DNA of 64,000 nt from QHVT01 sp036399015. GTDB taxonomy: Bacteria > Acidobacteriota > Thermoanaerobaculia > Gp7-AA8. The notes under the pieces were generated by a model, which had not been told where the DNA came from, ran no database searches, and saw only the letters and a program-made list of their open reading frames with translations. A program made the position numbers and the translations under genes. Of this stretch, positions 7,701-15,499 are shown piece by piece. Location: NCBI GenBank assembly GCA_036399015.1, contig DASWNW010000040.1:1-64000 (forward strand). The letters are read 5' to 3'. The first letter of the stretch is position 1. Each line of letters begins with the position of its first letter.

Positions 7701-8150
7701 CTACACCGCGTGTGCGGTCTGCGCGTTGGCCGGCACGTCGCCGTACGACCGCCGCGGCAGGGCAGCTTCCCATTTCGCCGCCTCGCTCTTCTCCATCACG
7801 AACTCGAATGTCGCGCCGTGCGAGCGGAGGCGCAGCACGCGGCAGCCGGCGTGCAGGTTCGCGCCGGTGGCGAGGTCGTCGTCGTATTCGATCTCTTCCA
7901 ACCGGTCGAGGTCGAACGACGCCTCGAGGTCGGCGTTCTCGTAATAGAACGACGAGTCGGTGAGCGCGAGCGCGACGGGGATCTTCTCGGCCCCCTCCAT
8001 GTACTCGGCCCGGCTGACCAGCTTCGCCGAGCCGCGGCGCTTCGCCAGCGCGGCGTCGATGGTGTCCTTTGCGCGAAGCTTGAGGTAAACGGCCACCAGA
8101 ACGACCACCGCAACCGCTCCAACAACGGTAATGGTGCCAAGGTCAGGCAT
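7701..8150 (-). CDS. Membrane-anchored protein of unknown function
   Basis: A 149-residue protein with one N-terminal membrane helix (about residues 5-24, ITVVGAVAVVVLVAVYL) and a soluble domain of mixed alpha/beta character (about 40-140) that could be a small PH-like fold. No catalytic motif is visible. The start is well supported: AGGAGG at 8155-8160 lies 4 nt before the ATG. It is divergent from the Nudix gene and followed by a strong hairpin. Confidence 0.8.
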   Translation of the reverse strand: MPDLGTITVVGAVAVVVLVAVYLKLRAKDTIDAALAKRRGSAKLVSRAEYMEGAEKIPVALALTDSSFYYENADLEASFDLDRLEEIEYDDDLATGANLHAGCRVLRLRSHGATFEFVMEKSEAAKWEAALPRRSYGDVPANAQTAHAV

Positions 8151-8266
8151 GCATCCTCCTTCGGCGGACTTCCCTTTTTTCCGTACCTGAAATGTAAGCC
8201 CATTCGCGCAAAAGCACCACTGAATTCCGCCCGTCGAGGCAGGCGCAGCCGTCGCCGTTCGTTAGA

Positions 8267-8722
8267 ATGGTGAAAATGAATACGGTGAGGCGGCGGACGC
8301 GGAACGAACATTCGTCAGGCGGCGCCGTCATCACCATGCGTGGCGGCGCGGCGCACGTGGCGCTGATCGCGACGCGTAATATGACCCGCTGGGGCCTGCC
8401 GAAAGGCGCTGTGATCGAGGGAGAGACCTCCGAGGCCGCGGCGCTGCGGGAAGTGCGCGAGGAGACCGGGCTCGAGGCGCGGATCGTCAAGCCGCTCGAC
8501 ACCATCGAATACTTCTTCCGCGCCGGCGACACGCTGATCCAGAAGCGCGTCGACTTCTACCTGATGGAGTACGTCGCCGGCGAGCTCGAGCCGCAGCTCA
8601 GCGAGGTCGACGCGGTCGAGTGGGTCGAGCTTTCGGCTGCGCTGCAGCGCGCGAGCTTCGAGTCGGAGCGGAAGCTTTTGCAGATGGCGCTGCAGGAGCT
8701 CGGCGTTTCGCCGTCGTCTTAG
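8267..8722 (+). CDS. Nudix hydrolase
   Basis: A 151-residue protein with a complete Nudix box (G-x5-E-x7-REVREETGL, about residues 46-68), which binds the divalent metal and diphosphate-linked substrate. The size and the WGLPKG motif just before the box resemble small Ap4A- or diphosphoinositol-type pyrophosphohydrolases; the exact substrate cannot be assigned. The start may be the ATG at 8267 or the in-frame ATG at 8276. The last 125 nt overlap tail-to-tail with the convergent 3'-phosphoesterase gene. Confidence 0.93.
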   Translation: MVKMNTVRRRTRNEHSSGGAVITMRGGAAHVALIATRNMTRWGLPKGAVIEGETSEAAALREVREETGLEARIVKPLDTIEYFFRAGDTLIQKRVDFYLMEYVAGELEPQLSEVDAVEWVELSAALQRASFESERKLLQMALQELGVSPSS

Positions 8723-9422
8723 CCGGCGCCGGCGCCTTCTTCTTCGTCGCCGTCTTCTTCTTCTTCTCGTCTTCCGCCGCCAGCTTCGACGCGAGCGTCG
8801 GCACCTTCCGCGAGGCCGCCTTCCGGTTGCTCTGCCAGACGTTCTCCGGATTCACCTCGTCGATCGTCCGGTTCGACACGACCGACCGGGGTGCGACGGC
8901 GGTGATGTCCACCTGCTCGTTCGCGAACTCGTCGCGGTGCTTGAGCAGCAGCCACTCGTTGCCCTTGTCGGAGCCCGACTTTCCCCGGATCTTCACCAGC
9001 GCCCACTCGCCGAACATCTTCTTCCCGTACATCCGGAAGGTGAGCTTGCCCGACTTCAGCGCTGCCACCGGATCGTCTCCCGGCTCGATGAACTCCCACT
9101 GCCCCTGGTCCCAGATGATCACGTTCCCGGCGCCGTAGTTGCCCGCCGGGATGACCCCCTCGAACGCCGCGTAGTCGTACGGGTGGTCCTCGGTCATCAT
9201 CGCCAGGCGGCGCACCGCCGGGTCGTACGACGGCCCTTTCGGCACCGCCCACGACTTGAGCACCCCCTCCATCTCCAGGCGGAAGTCGTAGTGGAGGTGG
9301 GAGGCCTGATGCTTCTGGATGACGAAGATCGGCCCCTTCGCGAGCTTCTTCGTCCGTCCCGCCGGCTCCGGCGTGTCGCCGAAGTCGCGCATCTGTTTGT
9401 ACTTCTTCAGAAGGTCGGGCAT
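8598..9422 (-). CDS. Stand-alone LigD-type DNA 3'-phosphoesterase domain protein
   Basis: A 274-residue protein matching the 3'-phosphoesterase module of bacterial NHEJ ligase D, which heals 3'-phosphate or ribonucleotide ends. Conserved features are FVIQKHQASHLHYDFRLE (about residues 33-50, with metal-binding His and Asp), VLKSWAVPKGP and the later EDHPYDY...GVIPAGNYGAG and GxWxF segments. No ligase or polymerase domain follows; after about residue 195 the chain becomes a Lys/Ala/Pro-rich basic tail, perhaps DNA-binding. Most of that tail is antisense to the Nudix C-terminus. No ku or ligD gene is present in this window. Confidence 0.9.
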   Translation of the reverse strand: MPDLLKKYKQMRDFGDTPEPAGRTKKLAKGPIFVIQKHQASHLHYDFRLEMEGVLKSWAVPKGPSYDPAVRRLAMMTEDHPYDYAAFEGVIPAGNYGAGNVIIWDQGQWEFIEPGDDPVAALKSGKLTFRMYGKKMFGEWALVKIRGKSGSDKGNEWLLLKHRDEFANEQVDITAVAPRSVVSNRTIDEVNPENVWQSNRKAASRKVPTLASKLAAEDEKKKKTATKKKAPAPAKTTAKRRAPAAPSAKASAPTRSSRAAAQPKARPTRPRRPR

Positions 9423-9553
9423 ATCCGCGCAGCCTGCCTCGTGGCATACTCTGCATGCCGTGTTCCCGCGCCGGGATGGTCCGAAGTAACCTGTTTAGAA
9501 GAACTTAGCAAACCCACGGAACCGTTCTTGCAGAGGAGGCCGTCCGGCTCAGT

Positions 9554-11872
9554 ATGTCTCAAAACATCCGGCGCATGCTTTGGGCGGCCTTCCTCGGCCT
9601 GACCCTCCTCACCGCGGCCGCGGTCGTGCTCACGATCGTCATCCTGCGGCTCGAGCAGCGCCATGAGAACGAGATCATCCGCGAGGAGCGCCCGCTCCTC
9701 GACGCCGTGCGGGTGATGGACGAGTCGATCGCCACGATGGTGTCGGCCAGCCGCGGCTTCTCGATCAGCGGCCAGACGGCCTTCGAGCAGCAGTACGCGG
9801 ACGCCGTCCGCGCGTTCGGCACCGGCGTCTCCCTCGCCTCCGAGCGGGTGCGCAACAAGCGCGACGCGGAGATGATCCAGCAGTTCGAGCGGCACTTCGG
9901 CGAGACGAAGGCGAAGACCGACGAGCAGATGGCGCTCTCGCGCGAGGGGCGCCGCGACGAGGCGCAGCGGCTGATGCTCGAGACAGCGACGCTCCGCCGC
10001 ACTGCTCCCGACTACGCCGGCATCATCTCCGACCGCATCCGCAGCGGCCAGGCGGATGCGCTCGACCGCGTCTCCCTCACCCGGCAGTGGGTGATGATGG
10101 CGATGGTCTTCGGCGGCCTGGCCATCATCGTCCTCGCCGCCGTCGCCGCCGTGCGCATCGAGCAACTGCTCGGCACCTCGATCACCCGTCAGGTGAAACG
10201 CACCGAGGCGATGATCGCCGGCATGTCGGACGGCGTGCTGCTCGTCGACGGCGAGGGGCGAACGGTGTTCATCAACCCCGCCGGCCAGCGCCTGCTCGGG
10301 AGATCGGACGTCGGCGTGCCGATCACCCGCCAGTCGGAGGTGTACCGCCTGCGCGACGAGCATGGACGGCCGCTCGACCCGCAGGAGCTGCCGGCCGCAC
10401 AGGCGCTCTCCACCGGCCGTCCGGTGCACGACGTCACGATCCTGATCGCGCGGGAGCAGGCAGACCGCGTCGCCGTCTCCATGAGCGCCACGCCGCTCCA
10501 CGAGGAGGGGCGCACCACCGGCGTCGTGGTCACGTTCCGCGACATCACGGAGCGCCGCTTCTTCGAGGAGCAGATGCAGTTGCAGGCGAACCGCGCGCAG
10601 ATCCTCGCCGACGCCGGCGCCTTCTTCTCCAGCAACATCGACCCGACCTGGGTCACGCAGGCCATCGCGGAGCGGACCGCGGAGGTCCTCGGCGACTGGT
10701 CTGCCGTCATCCTGCGCAACGCCGACTCGAAGGAGCTGAGCGTCGCCTCGATCTACCACCGCGACATGACCTCCCTCGGCCTGGCCTGGTCGTACATCTA
10801 CCGCCAGCCGCTCCTCGTCGGCGAGGGCATCATCGGCCAGGTCGTCTCCACCGGCTACCCATCGCTCACCACGAACGTGCGCGGCCTCTCCGACACCACG
10901 AATCCCGGGACGTACCACCCGTCGCCGGTGAAGCTCGCCTCGCTCCTCATCCTGCCGCTGCGCACGCGGCGCGAGATGATCGGCGCGCTCATCATCGCCG
11001 CCAACGACCCGGAGCGGGCGATGACGGACGACAAGCTGCCGCTCGCGGAGGTGCTCGCCGAGCGCGCCGCGCTGGCGATCGAGAACGCGAAGCTCTACAC
11101 CGAGCAGGTCGAGGCGCGGCGCAAGGTGGAGGACCTCTCGCGGCTCAAGGACGAGTTCCTCTCCATCGCCTCGCACGAGCTGCGCACGCCCGTCACCTCG
11201 ATCAAGGGCTACACGCAGCTCGCGAAGATGCTCATTCGCGAGAACGACCTCAGTACCTCCGAGGAGTATCTCGACATCGCGCTCGACCAGATCGACCGCA
11301 TGTCCCGCCTGATCCTCGAGCTGCTCGACGTGTCGCGCATCGAGACCGGCCGTCTCGAGATCCGCCGCGAGCCGATCTCCTGGTCCCACTTCGTGCGCGA
11401 CGTCGTGCATCGTCACCACACCGCGGTCAGCGACCGCCGCTTCCACGTCAGCGTCAATGCCGACGACAAGGTCGTCACCGGCGACCGCGACCGCCTCGAG
11501 CAGGTCCTCGGCAACCTGCTGGAGAACGCCGTCAAGTACTCACCCGACGGCAGCGACGTGACTGTGACCGTCGAGGATCGCGGCGACTCGCTCGTCACCG
11601 CGGTGTGCGACCGCGGCATCGGCATTCCGGCCGACGAGCTGGGGCAGGTCTTCGAGCGCTTCCACCGCGGCCGCCAGGTGTCATCGACGAACTACGGCGG
11701 CCTGGGGCTCGGCCTCTACATCACCAAGCAGATCATCGAGCGCCACGGCGGCGCGATCTGGGTGGACAGCAAGGAAGGGCAGGGCACCACGTTCTTCTTC
11801 TCGCTCCCGGTCTCCGTCGAGCCGGCCGTCGTCGCCGCGCAACCGGCGACGCAGGGCGCCGCACAGACGTAA
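9554..11872 (+). CDS. Membrane sensor histidine kinase (CHASE3-PAS-GAF-HisKA-HATPase)
   Basis: A 772-residue kinase. A first membrane helix (8-30) and second (about 180-200) flank a CHASE3-like helical sensor with the SRGFSISGQ motif. A PAS domain (about 215-335), a GAF domain (about 350-500), HisKA with phospho-acceptor His541 in SIASHELRTP, and HATPase_c with N (ENAVKYS), G1 (DRGIGIP) and G2 (GGLGLGLY) boxes follow. No response regulator is adjacent, so it is an orphan kinase. The next gene begins only 7 nt after its stop. GAGGAGG lies upstream of the start codon. Confidence 0.93.
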   Translation: MSQNIRRMLWAAFLGLTLLTAAAVVLTIVILRLEQRHENEIIREERPLLDAVRVMDESIATMVSASRGFSISGQTAFEQQYADAVRAFGTGVSLASERVRNKRDAEMIQQFERHFGETKAKTDEQMALSREGRRDEAQRLMLETATLRRTAPDYAGIISDRIRSGQADALDRVSLTRQWVMMAMVFGGLAIIVLAAVAAVRIEQLLGTSITRQVKRTEAMIAGMSDGVLLVDGEGRTVFINPAGQRLLGRSDVGVPITRQSEVYRLRDEHGRPLDPQELPAAQALSTGRPVHDVTILIAREQADRVAVSMSATPLHEEGRTTGVVVTFRDITERRFFEEQMQLQANRAQILADAGAFFSSNIDPTWVTQAIAERTAEVLGDWSAVILRNADSKELSVASIYHRDMTSLGLAWSYIYRQPLLVGEGIIGQVVSTGYPSLTTNVRGLSDTTNPGTYHPSPVKLASLLILPLRTRREMIGALIIAANDPERAMTDDKLPLAEVLAERAALAIENAKLYTEQVEARRKVEDLSRLKDEFLSIASHELRTPVTSIKGYTQLAKMLIRENDLSTSEEYLDIALDQIDRMSRLILELLDVSRIETGRLEIRREPISWSHFVRDVVHRHHTAVSDRRFHVSVNADDKVVTGDRDRLEQVLGNLLENAVKYSPDGSDVTVTVEDRGDSLVTAVCDRGIGIPADELGQVFERFHRGRQVSSTNYGGLGLGLYITKQIIERHGGAIWVDSKEGQGTTFFFSLPVSVEPAVVAAQPATQGAAQT

Positions 11873-11879
11873 CTACCAC

Positions 11880-14837
11880 GTGATCCTCGCCTCCGCCCTG
11901 GTTCTCGAGCTCGTCCGCCACTCGCTCACCGGCACGCACTGCAGGTACCGCGAGTACGTCAACGACGTCCCGACCGACACGTATGTGACGCGCCCGTGCG
12001 ACTCCCTGGAGCGACGGGCTCTCAGCCCGTCGTCGGTGCCGGGCTGGAGAGCCCGGCAGTCCAGAGAGGACCGCATCGTCAACGGACGCCTCGTCCGCCG
12101 GGAGATCGTGCACGAGTCGGCGCTGCGTCCGTTCGCCCACGACTACGACGCCGCGACGGGGGAGCTCGTGCAGCGCATCCCCCTCTTCTACAACGCCACC
12201 GCGCGCGTCTTCGACCCTAACCCGGTCGTCGCCCTCAACGACCCTAATCTGCAGGACCGCAACGACTCCGCGCTCGCCGTTCCCGAGCAGGCGTACGACC
12301 TCGTGCACATCGACACCGCCGTAAGCGGTCCGCTGCGCACCGCGCACGGCGTCATCGTCGACCGGCAGCCGCCCGGCGTGCCGCCCACCGCCTCCGCGCC
12401 GGTGCTCTTCTTCAACCGCGAGCAGGACGAGTTCGAGGACGTGAACGCCCTCTTCCACGTCGACCGCACGCAGCGTTACCTGCAGTCCCTCGGCTACACG
12501 GGAGAGCGGAGCATCGCCCCCTACGCAATCGAGATCGACACGCATGCCGCGAGCGGGGACGACAACTCCTTCTTCCTGCCGTCGCAGACGCGCATCGGCT
12601 ACGGCGCGCTGCACTTCGGCGAAGGGGGCACCGACGACGCGGAGGATGCCGACCTGGTGGTGCACGAATACGGGCACGCGCTCGTGGAGTGGATCGCGCC
12701 GGGAACGTACTCCGGGCCGTTCACCAGCGAGTCGCGCGCGCTCGGCGAAGGCATCTGCGACTACCTCGCCTTCTCGCAGCACGTCGCGCAGCGCGTCCAG
12801 TCGGGCCGCGATCCCTTCTGCTTCGCCGACTGGGACGCCCGCTGCTGGGAGGACGATCCGTCGCAGGGTTGCGTGTATCCGCCCGGCAGCGACTGCCTCC
12901 GCCGCCTCGACAGCACGCGCACCATGGCCGACTACGAGCGGCTCCAGGGCGCCGGCGTCGAGCACCGCAACGGCACGATCTGGTCGTCGGCGCTGCGGGA
13001 GCTCCACCAGCAGCTCGGCAAGACGGTGACCGACACGATCGTCTTCGAGTCGATCTTCGACACGCCGCCGCATCCGACGTTCGCCGTCGCCGCGCGCCGC
13101 CTCCTGGAGGCGGACCGGCTGCTCTACGGCGGCGCGCACGCCGCCGTCATCTGCGACGCCATGACCGCGCGCGGCATCCTGGGCAGTTGCGACGGCGAGC
13201 CGCGCGGCGAGCTGACGCTCTTCCAGAGCACCGACCGCGGCCTCCTCATCCCCGACGCCATCCCCACCGGTGCGACGTCGCGCATCACCATCACCGACCC
13301 GCGCGCGATCGAGCGCATCGCCGTCCGCGTCGACATCGAGCACCGCACGCGCGGCGACCTGCGGCTGGAGCTCGTCGCGCCGGACGGCACGATCGTCGTG
13401 CTGCAGCAGACCTCGAACGAGGTCACGTCCGGCATCCACACGACGTTCGGCCTGACCGCGGCGTCGCTCGACTCGCTCGACGTCCTGCGCGGCCGCGGCG
13501 CTGCCGGCACCTGGCAGCTCATCGTGCGCGACCTGCGCACGCTCGACGTGGGGCGGCTGCTCTCGTGGGGCCTCCTCATCCAGTTCGCCGGCGACGCGCC
13601 GCTGACGGTGCGGCCGCGCGGCGACCGCGCGCAGATGATCCCGGCGGTCGCGCACCTCTTCGGGATCGGCGCGACGCCGTTCGCCTCCGACGTGCGCATC
13701 GCCAACCCGCACGCCACGCGCGAGACGGCCACGCTCATCTTCACCCGCAGCGGCGAGGACGGCCGCACGCGCTTTTCCGCGATCGACGCGGTGCTGGAGC
13801 CGGGACAGACGCTCGCCTTCGACGACGTCGTCTCGAGCGCCTTCCACACCGCCGGCAGCGGCTCACTGGAGGTGCTCGGCGACGTGGTGGTGATGAGCCG
13901 CACGTACGCCACCACCGCCGCCGGCACGATGGGGCAGCAGATCCCGCCGAACCTCGAGACGACCGTCGTCGGTGGGCGCAAGCTCCACGTCGCCGCGCTC
14001 GGCGTGGGCGACCGCCGCGTCAACGCCGGCGTCGTCGAGACGGGGGGTGGGTCGGGCGTCGTGTTCGCCGGCGACCGCGATCTCACGATCGCGCCGTACA
14101 GCCACGTGCAGTTCCCGCTCGACGCGACCTCGATGCAGGTCATCGTCCGCAGCGGAGACGCGCGGGTGGCGGCCTACCTCTCCGAGATCGACAACCGCAC
14201 GAGCGATCCGATGTTCATCCCGGCCGTGATCCTCCCCGGCGACAACCGCCTCGTCGTCGCGCCGGCGGCGAGCACGCGCGGTCTCAACGCGTGGACCAGC
14301 GACGTCTGGCTGGAGTCGTTCAACGACGGTATGAACGTGCCGGTCGCCGCGTTCGGCGACGGCGCCGCGGTGCACCGCGATCTCTTCGTCGGCGGCCGCG
14401 TCGTCCACCAGGACATCCTCGGCACCGTCTTCGGCGGCGCGCTCGAGATCGCGGCGGTGCGGCTCTTCCTGCCGCCGGGAGCAATGGCCTGGTCGCGCGT
14501 GCGCACCGACGGGATGAGCCAGTTCATCCCCTTCCTCGATCCCAACGGCCCCGCGGTGCAGGAGCTCGTGTTCATCGAGACCGAGAACGGCTACCGCACG
14601 AACATCGGCATCGTCTCCGACGCGCCGGCGATCGCGGAGGTGGTGATCTACGACGCCGCGGGAGCCGAGGTGACGCGGACGACGCTCGCGACCGGCGGCG
14701 GAGTCGCGCAGACCGCGGTGTCGCGGCGGGTGGTGAACGGGCGGGCGACCGTGCGCTTCCTGGCGGGACGCGGACGCGCCTACGCCTCGCTCATCGACAA
14801 CCGCACCGGCGACGCCACGTACGTCCCCGGACAGTGA
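11880..14837 (+). CDS. Zinc metallopeptidase (M36/thermolysin-like) with P-domain and C-terminal beta module, apparently N-terminally truncated
   Basis: A 985-residue protein. The zinc site is His262-Glu-x2-His266 (HEYGH) with likely third ligand Glu290 in LGEGICDYLA. It is followed by a proprotein-convertase-like P/homoB domain (about 455-575) and a long Acidobacteria-style beta region (about 585-985) beginning IPAVAHLFGIGATPF. The only early start is a GTG 7 nt after the kinase stop, and no signal peptide exists. The first residues (SLTGTHCRYREYVNDVPT) look like the second half of a fungalysin-type propeptide, so the 5' end seems lost. A double REP-like palindrome is inserted in frame at codons 45-60. 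It may be a decaying or inactive gene. Confidence 0.75.
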   Translation: MILASALVLELVRHSLTGTHCRYREYVNDVPTDTYVTRPCDSLERRALSPSSVPGWRARQSREDRIVNGRLVRREIVHESALRPFAHDYDAATGELVQRIPLFYNATARVFDPNPVVALNDPNLQDRNDSALAVPEQAYDLVHIDTAVSGPLRTAHGVIVDRQPPGVPPTASAPVLFFNREQDEFEDVNALFHVDRTQRYLQSLGYTGERSIAPYAIEIDTHAASGDDNSFFLPSQTRIGYGALHFGEGGTDDAEDADLVVHEYGHALVEWIAPGTYSGPFTSESRALGEGICDYLAFSQHVAQRVQSGRDPFCFADWDARCWEDDPSQGCVYPPGSDCLRRLDSTRTMADYERLQGAGVEHRNGTIWSSALRELHQQLGKTVTDTIVFESIFDTPPHPTFAVAARRLLEADRLLYGGAHAAVICDAMTARGILGSCDGEPRGELTLFQSTDRGLLIPDAIPTGATSRITITDPRAIERIAVRVDIEHRTRGDLRLELVAPDGTIVVLQQTSNEVTSGIHTTFGLTAASLDSLDVLRGRGAAGTWQLIVRDLRTLDVGRLLSWGLLIQFAGDAPLTVRPRGDRAQMIPAVAHLFGIGATPFASDVRIANPHATRETATLIFTRSGEDGRTRFSAIDAVLEPGQTLAFDDVVSSAFHTAGSGSLEVLGDVVVMSRTYATTAAGTMGQQIPPNLETTVVGGRKLHVAALGVGDRRVNAGVVETGGGSGVVFAGDRDLTIAPYSHVQFPLDATSMQVIVRSGDARVAAYLSEIDNRTSDPMFIPAVILPGDNRLVVAPAASTRGLNAWTSDVWLESFNDGMNVPVAAFGDGAAVHRDLFVGGRVVHQDILGTVFGGALEIAAVRLFLPPGAMAWSRVRTDGMSQFIPFLDPNGPAVQELVFIETENGYRTNIGIVSDAPAIAEVVIYDAAGAEVTRTTLATGGGVAQTAVSRRVVNGRATVRFLAGRGRAYASLIDNRTGDATYVPGQ
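12012..12057. repeat. Double GC-rich REP-like palindrome inside the metallopeptidase gene (family D, copy 3)
   Basis: Two adjacent stem-loops, CGACGGGCT-ctc-AGCCCGTCG (12012-12032) and GCCGGGCT-gga-GAGCCCGGC (12039-12057), interrupt the propeptide coding region without shifting the frame. The encoded residues (RRALSPSSVPGWRARQ) do not fit the surrounding propeptide-like sequence. The core matches the palindromes at 11-30 and 2028-2050. Confidence 0.65.
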
Positions 14838-14857
14838 TCGTGTATCCTTCGCCCGCC

Positions 14858-15499
14858 ATGTCAGAAGACTTGCTGAGGCAGGCGCCCGTGCAGGCGCAGC
14901 CGGAAGCGCAGTCGCTGGCGCAGCTCCCGCTCAAGATCCTCGACGAAGTGATCCGGCAACTGCGCAGCACGCGCAACGACATCATCCGCTTCGGCGTCTG
15001 GAACGCGCGGAACCTCACGGACGACGACTTCAACAAGACCGACGACCGCAAGCTCCTCGGCTACTTCCGGCAGGATCTCCTCGAGACCCGCTTCCTCTCC
15101 AAGGGGCGGCGCATCGACCTCGTGCAGCTCTGGCGCTGGTTCGACGACCAGATGAGCGGCGTCGAGCCGCTGCTGATCGGCGACGAGGAGATCTTCCTCA
15201 ACATCCAGGACAAAGACCTCGAGAAGGTGCGCAAGCGCATCGCCGAGATCGACAGCTTCCTCCCCGCGCTGCGCAGCGACGACCTCGAGCAGTTCCGGCG
15301 CGTGAAGTACAAGCTGCGCCGCACCGTCATGCGCCTCACGTACGACCTCCACCACATCTTCAAGCGGCTGGAGAAGTACCGGAAGAACATCTTCATGGCG
15401 CGCGGTGGCGGCATCGAGCGCGAGCGCGTGCCCCTCGAGGCAGTGGCCGAGATCCCCGAGCCACCGCCGATCGACGATCACGACCACGACGACGCCTAA
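14858..15499 (+). CDS. Hypothetical soluble protein, helical and charged
   Basis: A 213-residue protein with no signal peptide. The N-terminus is Gln/Ala-rich (about 1-22), the central part (30-190) is helical with many Lys/Arg/Asp/Glu and likely coiled-coil segments, and the C-terminus is Pro/acidic ending in a short His/Asp run (DDHDHDDA). No family is recognised. It starts 20 nt after the metallopeptidase stop and ends in a 4-nt convergent overlap with the large minus-strand surface protein. Confidence 0.75.
   Translation: MSEDLLRQAPVQAQPEAQSLAQLPLKILDEVIRQLRSTRNDIIRFGVWNARNLTDDDFNKTDDRKLLGYFRQDLLETRFLSKGRRIDLVQLWRWFDDQMSGVEPLLIGDEEIFLNIQDKDLEKVRKRIAEIDSFLPALRSDDLEQFRRVKYKLRRTVMRLTYDLHHIFKRLEKYRKNIFMARGGGIERERVPLEAVAEIPEPPPIDDHDHDDA

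Noticed and set aside
9407..11446. 679-codon minus-strand frame opposite the first sensor kinase
   Set aside because: Low-complexity Arg/Asp/Val/Leu composition, no start context, and it lies opposite a multi-domain kinase with clear motifs.
10087..11883. 598-codon plus-strand frame overlapping the CHASE3 kinase
   Set aside because: Alternate-frame shadow, very rich in Arg, His and Pro; the kinase frame holds all conserved motifs.
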